This document shows positions 10,653 through 19,243 of a stretch of DNA of 56,305 nt, piece after piece. A program made the position numbers and the translations under genes. The stretch is taken from positions 1 to 56,305 of the forward strand of contig NZ_JAMWYY010000016.1 in NCBI RefSeq assembly GCF_024305175.1. Reading direction: 5' to 3'. The DNA is from Flavobacterium sp. (GTDB taxonomy: Bacteria; Bacteroidota; Bacteroidia; Flavobacteriales; Flavobacteriaceae). Each line of letters starts with the position of its first letter. Within the stretch, counting starts at the first letter, position 1. The notes under the pieces were generated by a model. That model was not told where the DNA came from. It ran no database searches and was given only the letters and a program-made list of their open reading frames with translations.

Positions 10653-11013
10653 AAATTTCAACATTCACATTTTTAGGCAGGCATGCCACCTGAACCGTTT
10701 CTCTTGCAGGAGCGGTTTTTTCATTAAAATAAGCGCCATAAATAGTATTTATACGGGCAAAATCGTTCATGTCACTTATAAATATGGTAGCTTTTATCAC
10801 ATTCTCAAAATCCATTCCGGCAGCTTCAAGTACCGCTTTCATGTTTTCCATAACCTGGCGCGTTTCATCTTCAATAGAGCCTGTTACAAGCTCTCCGTTT
10901 TCAGGATTAATAGCTATCTGTCCCGATGTATAAAGCGTGTTGCCGCTAAGTACAGCCTGGCTGTAAGGGCCTATTGGTGCAGGCGCTTTTTCTGTAAAAA
11001 TAATTTTTTTCAT
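10633..11013 (-). CDS. ridA: RidA family reactive-intermediate deaminase
   Basis: A 126-residue YjgF/YER057c/UK114 family protein. RidA hydrolyses reactive enamine/imine intermediates such as 2-aminoacrylate made by PLP enzymes. IGPYSQAV near the N-terminus and the PARETVQVACLP stretch with the conserved carboxylate-binding arginine are present, as is the C-terminal glutamate (VEISMIA). It begins 15 bases downstream of the lptD stop, so both probably share a transcript. The 3' ends of ridA and mgsA overlap convergently. Confidence 0.93.
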   Translation of the reverse strand: MKKIIFTEKAPAPIGPYSQAVLSGNTLYTSGQIAINPENGELVTGSIEDETRQVMENMKAVLEAAGMDFENVIKATIFISDMNDFARINTIYGAYFNEKTAPARETVQVACLPKNVNVEISMIAVK

Positions 11014-11028
11014 GAGTTAAGAGTTAAG

Positions 11029-13722
11029 TTAATTTCCTAATACACGGTCCGGTACCTGGCGCTTGTCATATTTAATATCGCTAAGTACAGATGATTTTAT
11101 ACCGATAAAGAAGCCCCAGTAGGTATTATCGCCAAACGGAACCCAGTTAAAATCCATACGCCAGCTAAGCAGGTCGCGCTCAAAGCGTAGCTGGGTAAAA
11201 GTTACCCCCTGCTGCACAAAATCATAACCCGACGAAAAACCCATTTTCCAGCGTGGGGTTAAATCAATATTACCCGAAACCATTATAGAGTTACCTGTTA
11301 TCTTGCTTTGCCTGTTTGCGTTGCTGTAGGTAAGGGAATAGGCAAAACGCAAATCCCACGGCAGCTTTGCATTAAAGAAAGTACCTCCTGTTTTATCTTC
11401 AGCATCGGCATCCTCATCTTCGTCAAACATACTCTGTCGCCTGTCGCTCAGGTCTACCGCAGTACCAAAAAGGTCGTCTTCGCGGCCGCCGTTGCGCGCC
11501 GTCTGGCTGTCGCCATCCTTACCTTTACCTGTTTTGCCGTCTTTGCTGGAAACAGAGTAATTAACGGTAAAGTTGGCGCTTGTCATCCTGAACAGGCTGC
11601 CGCCGTTGTCTATATTATAAAGGTCTATTCGGTTGCCATTATTGTCTATGGCATAGGGGTCTAACGTGGTACCAAAGTTAATGTTCATTTTTTGGTTAAG
11701 CAAGTTGGTTCCTGCTGTAATGCGCAGTGGCGACCATGCAAGCGAGTCGGCAGCTATGTTATATGTGGTGGCAAGGTTAAGGTTGTTAAGCAGCATTATT
11801 TTTTTAGGCTCTTCTGCTGTTTCGTCATCATTCCTTACTTTGGCTTCAAAGGTGTTGTTTACCGAAAGCCCTATGTTATTAGCAAAGTTATTACCGGGTG
11901 CGCCAAACAGGCCGTTTTCAAACCTGGTATAATCCCTGTAATTTCCTGCCGCATCAAGCTGGTAAGTATCCCAATACTGGTCAAAAGCAGGGGTGTAGCT
12001 GTACGATACTGCCGGGCGCACAACGTGCCTTATGGCCTGTACTTTTTTATCTTCCCCGAAATTAAAAGTACCATAAATAGTAGTACCTATGCTCGATGAA
12101 AAATTATAAGTGCGGTAGCTGTCAAAACCTTTAATGTCACGAATGTCGTCTTCGTTAGTATTGGTGTTATAAAAGCGTTCAACAGTATTCATTACCCAGG
12201 TTTCCTGGTAATTTGTGCCTGCCGATACACTAAAATACTTAAATACTTTAAAGTTAGTGCTTAACGGTATGCTGTGCTGTAAGCCTGAACGTGCATCCCT
12301 GAACATTTCCGGCTTAAAGAACAGCGAATCGGTTGTGGTGATTCTGTTTTCTCCCCTCAGGTTATATTGCAGGTTTAAGTTCTTGATAAACCCTTTTTTT
12401 GGCGCATCTGCGGGGGCAAAAGGGAAAATCCTGTCAACGCTTGCCTGTAACGTAGGCAGGGTCATGTTTATAACTTCAGTATTTGTGTTCTGGCTGTGTG
12501 TGGCACTAAGCGAAAAGTTAATTTGCGGTACTGTCTGGAACGTTTTAGAATATGATATTGATGACTGTAATGTGTTGTTAAGGCTTGCACCAATATTGGC
12601 AAGGTTTTGCGACTGCCTGTAATACTGGCTGGAACCGAGGTTTACACTTGCAGCAAATCGCGAGTTAGGATTAGCCTTAGCATCCTGGTTGTGCGACCAT
12701 TGAATGTTATATTGCCTTGAGCGCGCATAGTCAGGGAAACCGCGTTCGCTCTGCACCGTGTTCTCAAACCGCAGGTTAACGTTACCGCTAAACCTGTACC
12801 GTTTAGCATAGCTGGACTGAAAGCGCAACCCGTAACTGCCATTGGTAAAGTAATCGCCTAATACGGTTAAGTCATAGTAGTCGCTGAGGGCAAAGTAGTA
12901 TCCGCCGTTTTGCAGGAAATAACCCTGCCTGTTATTTTCCCCGAATGTTGGCACTATAAAACCCGATTCGGCCTCGTCTGTCATCGGGAAAAAGGCAAAC
13001 GGTAATGCCACGGGTGTGGGTACATCGGCAATAACCATATTGGTAAAGCCAACCACTACTTTTTTGTTTGGTACCAGCTTAATTTTGTCGGTATAAAAAT
13101 AATATTCGGGGTCGTCTATATTTTTAGAGGTGGTAAAGCGTGCCCCTTTTATAAAATATACAGAATCGTTTTCTTTCTTGGTTATTTCACCCTTAACACG
13201 AAATTCCCCCTGATCGGTGCGCGAGTTCCAAACCCTCGCTTTTTTGGTTACCGTGTTAAAATGTATCGAGTCTGCCTCTACAACATTTGTACCCTGCTTA
13301 AAGTAGGGCATTTGGGTGTAGTTGCCTAATGAGTCTTTAATACGCCCGGCATAAACCTCATTTTTTTCATAATTCATTTTTATGATACCGGCTTTCAGCT
13401 CTATATCCTTATAATACAGCTCGGCTTCATTATACAGTGTAAGCTCTTTTGTTTCCTGGTTTAGCTCCTCATAGTCTTTTGCCACGCGGTGTACTTCGCC
13501 ATCCAGTGCCGATTTGCTTCTTTTTACGGTGTCGGGAACTTTTACGGTGCTGTCCGCAGACTTTATTGCCTCTTCTTCCGTTTTAGGTATAAGGGGTTTA
13601 TTAGTGTCATTTTTTTCCTGCGGAACGGTTACAGACTTTGGTGTTTCCTGTGCCCATAGTGCTGATGTGCCCACTGTTAGGAAAATTGCTGATAAAACGA
13701 TATGGAGAAAGTTTGCGCGCAA
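11029..13722 (-). CDS. lptD: LptD-like LPS-assembly outer-membrane protein
   Basis: An outer-membrane beta-barrel protein of about 897 residues resembling the Bacteroidota LptD, which inserts lipopolysaccharide into the outer leaflet. After a signal peptide ending in TSALWAQ comes a low-complexity linker, then an OstA/LptA-like beta-jellyroll (YEKNEVYAGRIKDSLGNY and following), then a long region of alternating barrel strands. An acidic insert rich in D, E and G (about residues 735-780 from the TTG) is probably an exposed loop. I prefer the TTG at 13722, which gives a compact signal peptide. An ATG at 13812 is in frame but lies upstream of the promoter-like box at 13771-13778. Confidence 0.82.
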   Translation of the reverse strand: MRANFLHIVLSAIFLTVGTSALWAQETPKSVTVPQEKNDTNKPLIPKTEEEAIKSADSTVKVPDTVKRSKSALDGEVHRVAKDYEELNQETKELTLYNEAELYYKDIELKAGIIKMNYEKNEVYAGRIKDSLGNYTQMPYFKQGTNVVEADSIHFNTVTKKARVWNSRTDQGEFRVKGEITKKENDSVYFIKGARFTTSKNIDDPEYYFYTDKIKLVPNKKVVVGFTNMVIADVPTPVALPFAFFPMTDEAESGFIVPTFGENNRQGYFLQNGGYYFALSDYYDLTVLGDYFTNGSYGLRFQSSYAKRYRFSGNVNLRFENTVQSERGFPDYARSRQYNIQWSHNQDAKANPNSRFAASVNLGSSQYYRQSQNLANIGASLNNTLQSSISYSKTFQTVPQINFSLSATHSQNTNTEVINMTLPTLQASVDRIFPFAPADAPKKGFIKNLNLQYNLRGENRITTTDSLFFKPEMFRDARSGLQHSIPLSTNFKVFKYFSVSAGTNYQETWVMNTVERFYNTNTNEDDIRDIKGFDSYRTYNFSSSIGTTIYGTFNFGEDKKVQAIRHVVRPAVSYSYTPAFDQYWDTYQLDAAGNYRDYTRFENGLFGAPGNNFANNIGLSVNNTFEAKVRNDDETAEEPKKIMLLNNLNLATTYNIAADSLAWSPLRITAGTNLLNQKMNINFGTTLDPYAIDNNGNRIDLYNIDNGGSLFRMTSANFTVNYSVSSKDGKTGKGKDGDSQTARNGGREDDLFGTAVDLSDRRQSMFDEDEDADAEDKTGGTFFNAKLPWDLRFAYSLTYSNANRQSKITGNSIMVSGNIDLTPRWKMGFSSGYDFVQQGVTFTQLRFERDLLSWRMDFNWVPFGDNTYWGFFIGIKSSVLSDIKYDKRQVPDRVLGN

Positions 13723-13760
13723 CTGTATTAATACTATTTTTGTAAAAAAGTGGCTTATTT

Positions 13761-13789
13761 TTTGGAGTGTCAAACTTACGATAATTTTG
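13761..13789 (+). promoter_or_regulatory. Promoter of the amidase gene
   Basis: TTTG at 13761-13764, a 17-base spacer and TAATTTTG at 13782-13789 match the flavobacterial TTTG-N17-TAnnTTTG promoter. The expected start of transcription is about 50 bases before the ATG at 13848. Confidence 0.7.
13771..13778 (-). promoter_or_regulatory. -7 box for lptD, inside the divergent promoter
   Basis: On the minus strand these bases read TAAGTTTG, a perfect TAnnTTTG box facing lptD. It sits within the spacer of the opposite promoter, so the two cannot be occupied together. No clear -33 element is visible. Confidence 0.5.
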
Positions 13790-13847
13790 TGAAAATATTC
13801 CACCGATTGCATTTTAACACTTACACGTAAATTAACGCTTTAGCATA

Positions 13848-14999
13848 ATGAAAGGGATTAAGGATATTAAACTGGCATTTGTAGTTTTTATTATATTCAG
13901 CAGCATTTGCCTGGGGCAATCCGGCTCTAAATTTAAAGTAGTGCTCGATGCCGGGCATGGCGGCAAAGACTATGGTGCCATATACCACGGCTTTGCCGAA
14001 AAAAACATTGCACTTAATGTAGCGCTAAAGGTAGGCAAGCTTTTAGAAAAACATTCTGATGTAGAGCTTATTTATACCCGAAAGTCAGATGTTTTTATAG
14101 AGCTAAACGAAAGGGCTAACATCGCTAATGATGCAAAGGCGAATATATTTGTTTCAATTCACTGCAACGGCGCAGTAAACCAGTCAGCTTTTGGTACAGA
14201 AACGTTTGTTATGGGTTTAACCCGTAATGCCAGTAACCTTGAGGTAGCAAAGAAAGAGAACGACGTGATTTACCTAGAGTCCGACTATAAGGTTAAATAT
14301 AAGGGGTATGACCCTAACAAGCCTGAAACGGCAATAGGTTTCGAGATTATGCAGCAGGAGTATTTAGACCAGAGTATAGACCTTGCAAGTAAAGTTCAGG
14401 ATGCCTTTACATATGACCTGAAAAGAAAGAGCAGGGGTGTTAAGCAGGCGGGCTTCCTTGTACTGAGGAATATTTATATGCCCCGGATACTAATAGAGCT
14501 TGGATTTCTATCACACAAACCTGAGGGGGAATACCTTAACTCTGAAGCAGGGCAGGACAAGCTGGCAAAAGCCATTGCAGATGCCATACTGGATTATAAG
14601 AAAGAATATTTTATACCGCTTGCACAAAGCACTGTTAAGCCTGAGCCGGTAAAAGTAGTCAAGCCTGAACCCGAAGCTGAGCCTGTGGTTGTAAAGCAAT
14701 CTAACGACAGTAAAGCAACTGCTGACGGCGTCATATATAAAGTACAAATTGCTGCAAGCAGCAAAGACCTTGAAACAGTACCCTCTAATTTTAATGGGTT
14801 AGATGATATAAGTAAAGATACAAGTACGTCTGTAATCAAGTATTTTTACGGCAGCACAGGCAGCTACGACCAAGCGAAGGAGCTTCAGGCACAGGCACGT
14901 GCCAAAGGCTTTGACTCTGCTTTTGTAGTAGCTTTTGCCAATGGCAAAAAAATATCTGTGCAGGAAGCATTAAAAATTCAGGGTAATTCTAAACGATAG
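13848..14999 (+). CDS. N-acetylmuramoyl-L-alanine amidase (Amidase_3) with C-terminal SPOR-like region
   Basis: A 383-residue exported zinc amidase that cleaves the bond between MurNAc and the stem peptide during cell separation. The signal peptide is about residues 1-23. The catalytic domain (about 28-245) has DAGHGGKDYGA (His37), Glu51 in FAEKN, SIHCN (second His) and the active-site glutamate in ILIELGFLSH. A linker rich in P, E, K and V follows (about 255-290), and the last 90 residues look like an SPOR-type septal peptidoglycan-binding domain (YKVQIAAS...). It is followed by the MCE gene, which has its own promoter. Confidence 0.92.
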   Translation: MKGIKDIKLAFVVFIIFSSICLGQSGSKFKVVLDAGHGGKDYGAIYHGFAEKNIALNVALKVGKLLEKHSDVELIYTRKSDVFIELNERANIANDAKANIFVSIHCNGAVNQSAFGTETFVMGLTRNASNLEVAKKENDVIYLESDYKVKYKGYDPNKPETAIGFEIMQQEYLDQSIDLASKVQDAFTYDLKRKSRGVKQAGFLVLRNIYMPRILIELGFLSHKPEGEYLNSEAGQDKLAKAIADAILDYKKEYFIPLAQSTVKPEPVKVVKPEPEAEPVVVKQSNDSKATADGVIYKVQIAASSKDLETVPSNFNGLDDISKDTSTSVIKYFYGSTGSYDQAKELQAQARAKGFDSAFVVAFANGKKISVQEALKIQGNSKR

Positions 15000-15050
15000 G
15001 ATATCAATAAAGTAACAGGTGTTTAATTATTATTAGTTTTTTATTCACAC

Positions 15051-15078
15051 TTGTATATTATTTATTATCCTACTTTTG
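15051..15078 (+). promoter_or_regulatory. Promoter of the MCE gene
   Basis: TTG at 15051-15053, 17 bases, then TACTTTTG at 15071-15078. This is a textbook flavobacterial promoter about 20 bases before the TTG start codon, giving a very short leader. Confidence 0.72.
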
Positions 15079-15097
15079 TTAAAAAAATAGTCAGATT

Positions 15098-16036
15098 TTG
15101 AAAGTAACAAGAGAAGTTAAAACAGCAATACTGGTAATCGGTTCGATACTAGTGTTTATTTGGGGATATAGTTATTTAAAAGGAAGGGACTTATTTAACT
15201 CTTACCGTACATATTATACAATATATGAAAATGTAGAAGGGCTTTCGCCATCGGCGCCTGTTACCTACAACGGGCTTGTAATAGGCAAGGTAACCTCTAT
15301 AACTCCCGAAGGGCAGGGCAAGCTGTTGGTGAAAATGCAGGTAGTTAATAATGATGTTTTTATTTCTGAAACCAGCAGGGCGGTTATGAACCAGCCAAGC
15401 ATAGTGGGAGGGAAAGAAATAGCCATTTTAGCCGATTATAAAAACACTAAGCCTGCAGAAGACGGTTCTTATCTTGAAGGGACAGAAGAACCCGGTATGA
15501 TTTCGAGTGTTGGGCAGCAACTGGCCCCGCTGCAAAATAAAGTAGAATCAACTGTTGTTACTGCCGATTCATTACTGCATAACCTTAACAATGTTTTTGA
15601 TAATCAAACGCAGCAAAATCTTCGTAACAGCATTGCAGATCTTAGCAAGACAATGAAAGAATTCAGCCGTGCAACAAGTTCGCTTAATAATATGATATCC
15701 GGTAACAAGGAAAAAATTGACGGCACATTTGAAAACCTGAATAAAACTACAGCCAACCTTGCACAGATAACAGATTCTATCAACGCTGCCAACCTTGCAC
15801 AAACCGTGAGGCAGTTAGAAGGCACCCTTGCCAATGTAGATAATATTCTTAATGATGTTCAGTCGGGCAAAGGTACACTTGGTAAGCTAATGAAGGATGA
15901 AGAAATGTATAACAACCTGAATGATGCCTCAAACGAATTGAAGGAATTACTGGCTGATATAAAAAATAATCCTAAGCGATATGTACATTTTTCTGTTTTT
16001 GGAAGAAAAGGTACACCATATGTGGAAACAGAATAA
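15098..16036 (+). CDS. MCE/MlaD family lipid-transport protein
   Basis: A 312-residue protein with one N-terminal membrane helix (about 9-26), an MCE domain (about 37-115, containing VEGLSPSAPVTYNGLVIGKV) and a long C-terminal coiled-coil region rich in N, T, L and D. MCE proteins form hexameric rings or tunnels that bind phospholipids in the periplasm. No MlaE/MlaF permease-ATPase genes lie next to it, so the rest of the transporter must be elsewhere. The start is a TTG; the promoter immediately upstream and the membrane helix make it the only sensible start. Confidence 0.88.
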   Translation: MKVTREVKTAILVIGSILVFIWGYSYLKGRDLFNSYRTYYTIYENVEGLSPSAPVTYNGLVIGKVTSITPEGQGKLLVKMQVVNNDVFISETSRAVMNQPSIVGGKEIAILADYKNTKPAEDGSYLEGTEEPGMISSVGQQLAPLQNKVESTVVTADSLLHNLNNVFDNQTQQNLRNSIADLSKTMKEFSRATSSLNNMISGNKEKIDGTFENLNKTTANLAQITDSINAANLAQTVRQLEGTLANVDNILNDVQSGKGTLGKLMKDEEMYNNLNDASNELKELLADIKNNPKRYVHFSVFGRKGTPYVETE

Positions 16037-16044
16037 TAACTTTG
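16037..16044 (+). promoter_or_regulatory. -7 box before the Fe-S operon
   Basis: TAACTTTG matches TAnnTTTG and lies 30 bases before the ATG at 16075. No -33 element is evident, so this may only support part of the transcription. Confidence 0.4.
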
Positions 16045-16074
16045 CAAAAAGTAGTACAGGGCTAATATATATTT

Positions 16075-17406
16075 ATGAGTTATATCGACAATATCTTATT
16101 TGTTTTACTTCTGGCAGCAGGCTTTGGTTATTTTGCAGTTAATGTAAAAAAACTGGTGCGTAATATTAAATTAGGACGCGAAGCCGACCGTAAAGACAAT
16201 CCTGCAGAACGATGGTCTAATATGGCTATGATTGCCCTTGGGCAGTCTAAAATGGTGCGCAGGCCTGTTGCGGGGATATTGCATATAATTGTATATGTAG
16301 GGTTTGTTATCATTAATATAGAGCTTCTTGAAATAATAATAGACGGTATATTTGGCACACACCGCCTTTTCTCTTTTATGGGAGGCTTTTATGGCTTTCT
16401 GATAGGTTTTTTTGAGGTGCTTGCTTTTGCCGTTATTGTTTCGGTAGTAATTTTCTGGCTGAGAAGGAATGTGGTAAAGCTATGGCGTTTTGCACATGGC
16501 GACCTTAAAGGCTGGCCGCATAATGATGCCAATTATATTTTGTATTTTGAAACAGTACTGATGATACTGTTCCTTACCATGAACGCTGCCGATTTCTATT
16601 TGCAGGGTGTAGGGGCAGAGCATTATACTCAGGCAGGGGCATTTCCCGTTTCAGGGTTCATATCTCCTGTTTTTGAGGGTATGCCTACAGATACGGTAAT
16701 ACTTATCGAGCGCGCTGCATGGTGGCTGCATATTATTGGTATCCTCATTTTTATGAATTACCTGTATTTTTCTAAACACCTGCATATACTGCTTGCATTC
16801 CCGAATACTTACTATGCTAACCTCAAGCCTAAAGGGCAGTTTGAAAACCTTGAATCGGTAACAAATGAGGTTAAGCTGATGATGGACCCGAATGCTGACC
16901 CGTTTGCCGCAGCGCCTGCACCTGCAGAAGGTGAAGTGCCCGCCAAGTTTGGTGCGAGTGACGTGCAGGATCTTAACTGGGTGCAGCTAATGAACGCTTA
17001 TACCTGTACCGAGTGCGGTAGGTGTACAGCATCCTGCCCGGCTAACCTAACCGGTAAAAAGCTGTCTCCACGTAAAATTATGATGGACACCCGCGACAGG
17101 CTTGAAGAAGTGGGCAGGAACATCGATAAAAATAAAGGTACTTTTGTAGAAGACGGTAAAACGCTTTTATTTGATTATATAACACCTGAAGAAATTTGGG
17201 CCTGTACTACCTGCAACGGCTGTGTAGAAGCCTGCCCGGTAAATATAGACCCGCTTTCTATTATAATGGATTTAAGGAAGTTCCTTGTTATGGAGCAGAG
17301 CGCGGCGCCAACAGAGCTTAACGGCATGATGGCCAATATAGAAAACAACAGTGCGCCGTGGCAGTATAACCAAATGGACAGGCTGAACTGGAAAGACGAA
17401 GCGTAG
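16075..17406 (+). CDS. Membrane-bound Fe-S oxidoreductase with two [4Fe-4S] motifs
   Basis: A 443-residue protein. The N-terminal half has about five membrane helices (near 5-23, 66-90, 100-130, 153-175 and 215-240). Histidines at 70, 219, 235 and 237 could ligate b-type haem, as in NarI/HdrE-like subunits. A soluble C-terminal ferredoxin-like domain follows, with Cys311/314/317/321 (CTECGRCTASCP) and Cys377/380/383/387 (CTTCNGCVEACP). The architecture predicts electron transfer between membrane quinone and a soluble partner. The CCG-domain protein at 17861 is the likely partner. The physiological donor and acceptor are unknown. Confidence 0.85.
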   Translation: MSYIDNILFVLLLAAGFGYFAVNVKKLVRNIKLGREADRKDNPAERWSNMAMIALGQSKMVRRPVAGILHIIVYVGFVIINIELLEIIIDGIFGTHRLFSFMGGFYGFLIGFFEVLAFAVIVSVVIFWLRRNVVKLWRFAHGDLKGWPHNDANYILYFETVLMILFLTMNAADFYLQGVGAEHYTQAGAFPVSGFISPVFEGMPTDTVILIERAAWWLHIIGILIFMNYLYFSKHLHILLAFPNTYYANLKPKGQFENLESVTNEVKLMMDPNADPFAAAPAPAEGEVPAKFGASDVQDLNWVQLMNAYTCTECGRCTASCPANLTGKKLSPRKIMMDTRDRLEEVGRNIDKNKGTFVEDGKTLLFDYITPEEIWACTTCNGCVEACPVNIDPLSIIMDLRKFLVMEQSAAPTELNGMMANIENNSAPWQYNQMDRLNWKDEA

Positions 17407-17407
17407 C

Positions 17408-17857
17408 ATGGCTAAGGATGAGATAAATAAAAACCTGAAGACCCATACTGAAAACGGCGAGAACGTTAGCCCGGTATTGCCTGAAGGAATTAAAAATTAT
17501 CTTATAGATATAGACGGTACCATTTGCGATGATATTCCTAACGAGGAGCCGGAACGCATGGTAACCGCAGCTGTTTACCCTGATGCGCTTGAAACGCTTA
17601 ACAGGTGGTATGAAGAGGGGCATGTAATTTATTTCTTTACATCCCGCACAGAGGCACACCGCGAAATAACCGAAGAGTGGCTAAACAGGCACGGCTTTAA
17701 ATACCACGGTATGATAATGGGCAAGCCCCGCGGCGGCAACTACCACTGGATAGATAATCATTTGGTAAGGGCTACAAGATACAGGGGCAAGTTTACAGAT
17801 TTAATTGATAAAGAGGTTACCATACAGGTTTTTGATGATGGTAAACATGATACATAA
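17408..17857 (+). CDS. HAD-superfamily hydrolase-like protein
   Basis: A 149-residue compact HAD protein. Asp34 and Asp36 in LIDIDGTIC are the nucleophile and acid/base pair. FFTSRTEAH supplies the motif II hydroxyl, and VFDDGKHD near the end supplies the metal-binding acids. No cap domain is visible. It may act on a phosphorylated small molecule, but the substrate cannot be inferred. Relatives carry the label phosphoheptose isomerase, which these motifs do not support. It begins one base after the stop of the Fe-S protein and ends three bases before the CCG protein, so it is embedded in that operon. Confidence 0.75.
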   Translation: MAKDEINKNLKTHTENGENVSPVLPEGIKNYLIDIDGTICDDIPNEEPERMVTAAVYPDALETLNRWYEEGHVIYFFTSRTEAHREITEEWLNRHGFKYHGMIMGKPRGGNYHWIDNHLVRATRYRGKFTDLIDKEVTIQVFDDGKHDT

Positions 17858-17860
17858 AAT

Positions 17861-18655
17861 ATGAGCCAGGAAGAGTTAAAAGTTCCCACTATGGCCGAAA
17901 TGATGGCACAGGGGCAGCAGCCGGAAGTATTATTCTGGGTGGGCTGTTCCGGTAGCTTTGACGACAGGGCCAAAAAAATAACTAAAGCTTTTGTGCGGAT
18001 ACTAAACCGTGCAAACGTATCGTTTGCAGTTTTAGGTACCGAGGAAGGCTGCACGGGTGATCCCGCAAAAAGAGCAGGAAATGAATTCCTTTTCCAGATG
18101 CAGGCCATGATGAACATTCAGGTGTTGGATGGCTATGAAGTAAAGAAAATAGTTACGGCTTGCCCGCATTGTTTCAATACCATAAAAAATGAATACCCCG
18201 GAATTGGCGGAAAGTATGAAGTGGTACACCACACACAGTTCCTTAAATCATTACTTGATGAAGGCAGGCTTACAATAGAGGGCGGACAATTTAAAGGAAA
18301 GAAAATTACATTTCATGACCCATGCTATCTTGGGCGTGCCAATAATGTATATGAAGCCCCTCGCGATCTTATCGAAAAGCTCGATGCTGAGCTTATTGAG
18401 ATGAAGCGCTCACGCCGTAACGGCTTATGCTGCGGTGCAGGCGGTGCACAGATGTTTAAAGAGCCGGAACCGGGCAGAAAAGATGTGAACGTAGAGCGTA
18501 CAGAAGAAGCGCTGGAAACACAGCCGGAAATTATAGCTGCCGGATGCCCTTTCTGCAATACAATGCTTACTGATGGTGTTAAGGCCAAGAACAGGGAGGC
18601 AGATGTAAAAGTACTTGATGTGGCAGAGCTTATTGCTAATGCACAGGATTTATAA
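17861..18655 (+). CDS. CCG-domain Fe-S protein (HdrB/GlpC/LutA-like)
   Basis: A 264-residue soluble protein with two cysteine-rich modules of the CCG type. The first is atypical: Cys29, Cys64 and CPHC (101-104). The second is canonical: HDPCYLGR (Cys155), LCCGAGG (Cys190-191) and GCPFC (229-232). Such modules bind a [4Fe-4S] or non-cubane cluster in heterodisulfide reductase, glycolate oxidase and lactate utilisation proteins. With the membrane Fe-S protein upstream it resembles a split HdrDE-type complex transferring electrons to or from quinone. Substrate unknown. Confidence 0.85.
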   Translation: MSQEELKVPTMAEMMAQGQQPEVLFWVGCSGSFDDRAKKITKAFVRILNRANVSFAVLGTEEGCTGDPAKRAGNEFLFQMQAMMNIQVLDGYEVKKIVTACPHCFNTIKNEYPGIGGKYEVVHHTQFLKSLLDEGRLTIEGGQFKGKKITFHDPCYLGRANNVYEAPRDLIEKLDAELIEMKRSRRNGLCCGAGGAQMFKEPEPGRKDVNVERTEEALETQPEIIAAGCPFCNTMLTDGVKAKNREADVKVLDVAELIANAQDL

Positions 18656-18673
18656 AAAACAGGAGACAGAGAT

Positions 18674-19156
18674 ATGTACGTTCCGTTTGAAACATTACCC
18701 GAAGATGCCCGCATCTGGATATACCAGGCTAACAGGAAACTTTCTGATGAAGAGGTAGCTGATATAGAGTCGGCTCTCAAAACATTTACAGAGGGATGGG
18801 CAGCACACGGTACAGGGCTTGAGTCAAGTTTTCTTGTGCGTCACAACCGTTTTATAATATTGGCCGTAAACCAGGAGATACAACCTGCTTCTGGCTGTTC
18901 TATAGATGCGTCTGTTCATTTTATCCAGGAACTTGAAAAGAAATATAATATAGAATTGCTCGACAAGATGAATGTAACGTTCAGGCTTGGTGAGCACATT
19001 GCGCATAAACCCCTTATAGAATTCCGGAAGATGGCAAAGAACAAGGCCGTAAGCCCCAAAACCATTGTATTTAACAATCTCGTAAATACAGTGGGCGAAT
19101 GGCAGGAATACTGGGAGGTACCTGCGGGGGAAAGCTGGCACAGCCGTTTTTTTTAA
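18674..19156 (+). CDS. Conserved protein of unknown function (often mislabelled ABC transporter ATPase)
   Basis: A 160-residue soluble protein beginning MYVPFETLPEDARIWIYQ. It has no Walker A, Walker B or ABC signature motif, so the name ABC transporter ATPase seen on flavobacterial homologues is not supported. Conserved-looking features are a WIYQANR stretch, a histidine-containing WAAHG, a cysteine in ASGCSIDASVHF and a C-terminal aromatic cluster (WQEYWEVP, SWHSRFF). It lies 18 bases after the CCG protein, with a rare Shine-Dalgarno-like AGGAG about ten bases before the ATG, and probably ends the Fe-S operon. Confidence 0.7.
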   Translation: MYVPFETLPEDARIWIYQANRKLSDEEVADIESALKTFTEGWAAHGTGLESSFLVRHNRFIILAVNQEIQPASGCSIDASVHFIQELEKKYNIELLDKMNVTFRLGEHIAHKPLIEFRKMAKNKAVSPKTIVFNNLVNTVGEWQEYWEVPAGESWHSRFF

Positions 19157-19243
19157 GCGGTTTTCCCTGCCCAAAGTATTAAGAATCATCATTACGGCTA
19201 TTCGATAATGGTGATTTATTATTTTAAAAACTATTTGATTACA

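Noticed and set aside
10576..11040. 154-codon plus-strand frame across ridA
   Set aside because: It is antisense to ridA, is rich in Cys, His and aromatic residues, and has no recognisable motif.
17408..17857. Phosphoheptose isomerase assignment
   Set aside because: The visible motifs are those of HAD hydrolases, not of a SIS-domain isomerase.
18674..19156. ABC transporter ATPase assignment
   Set aside because: No Walker A, Walker B or signature motif is present.
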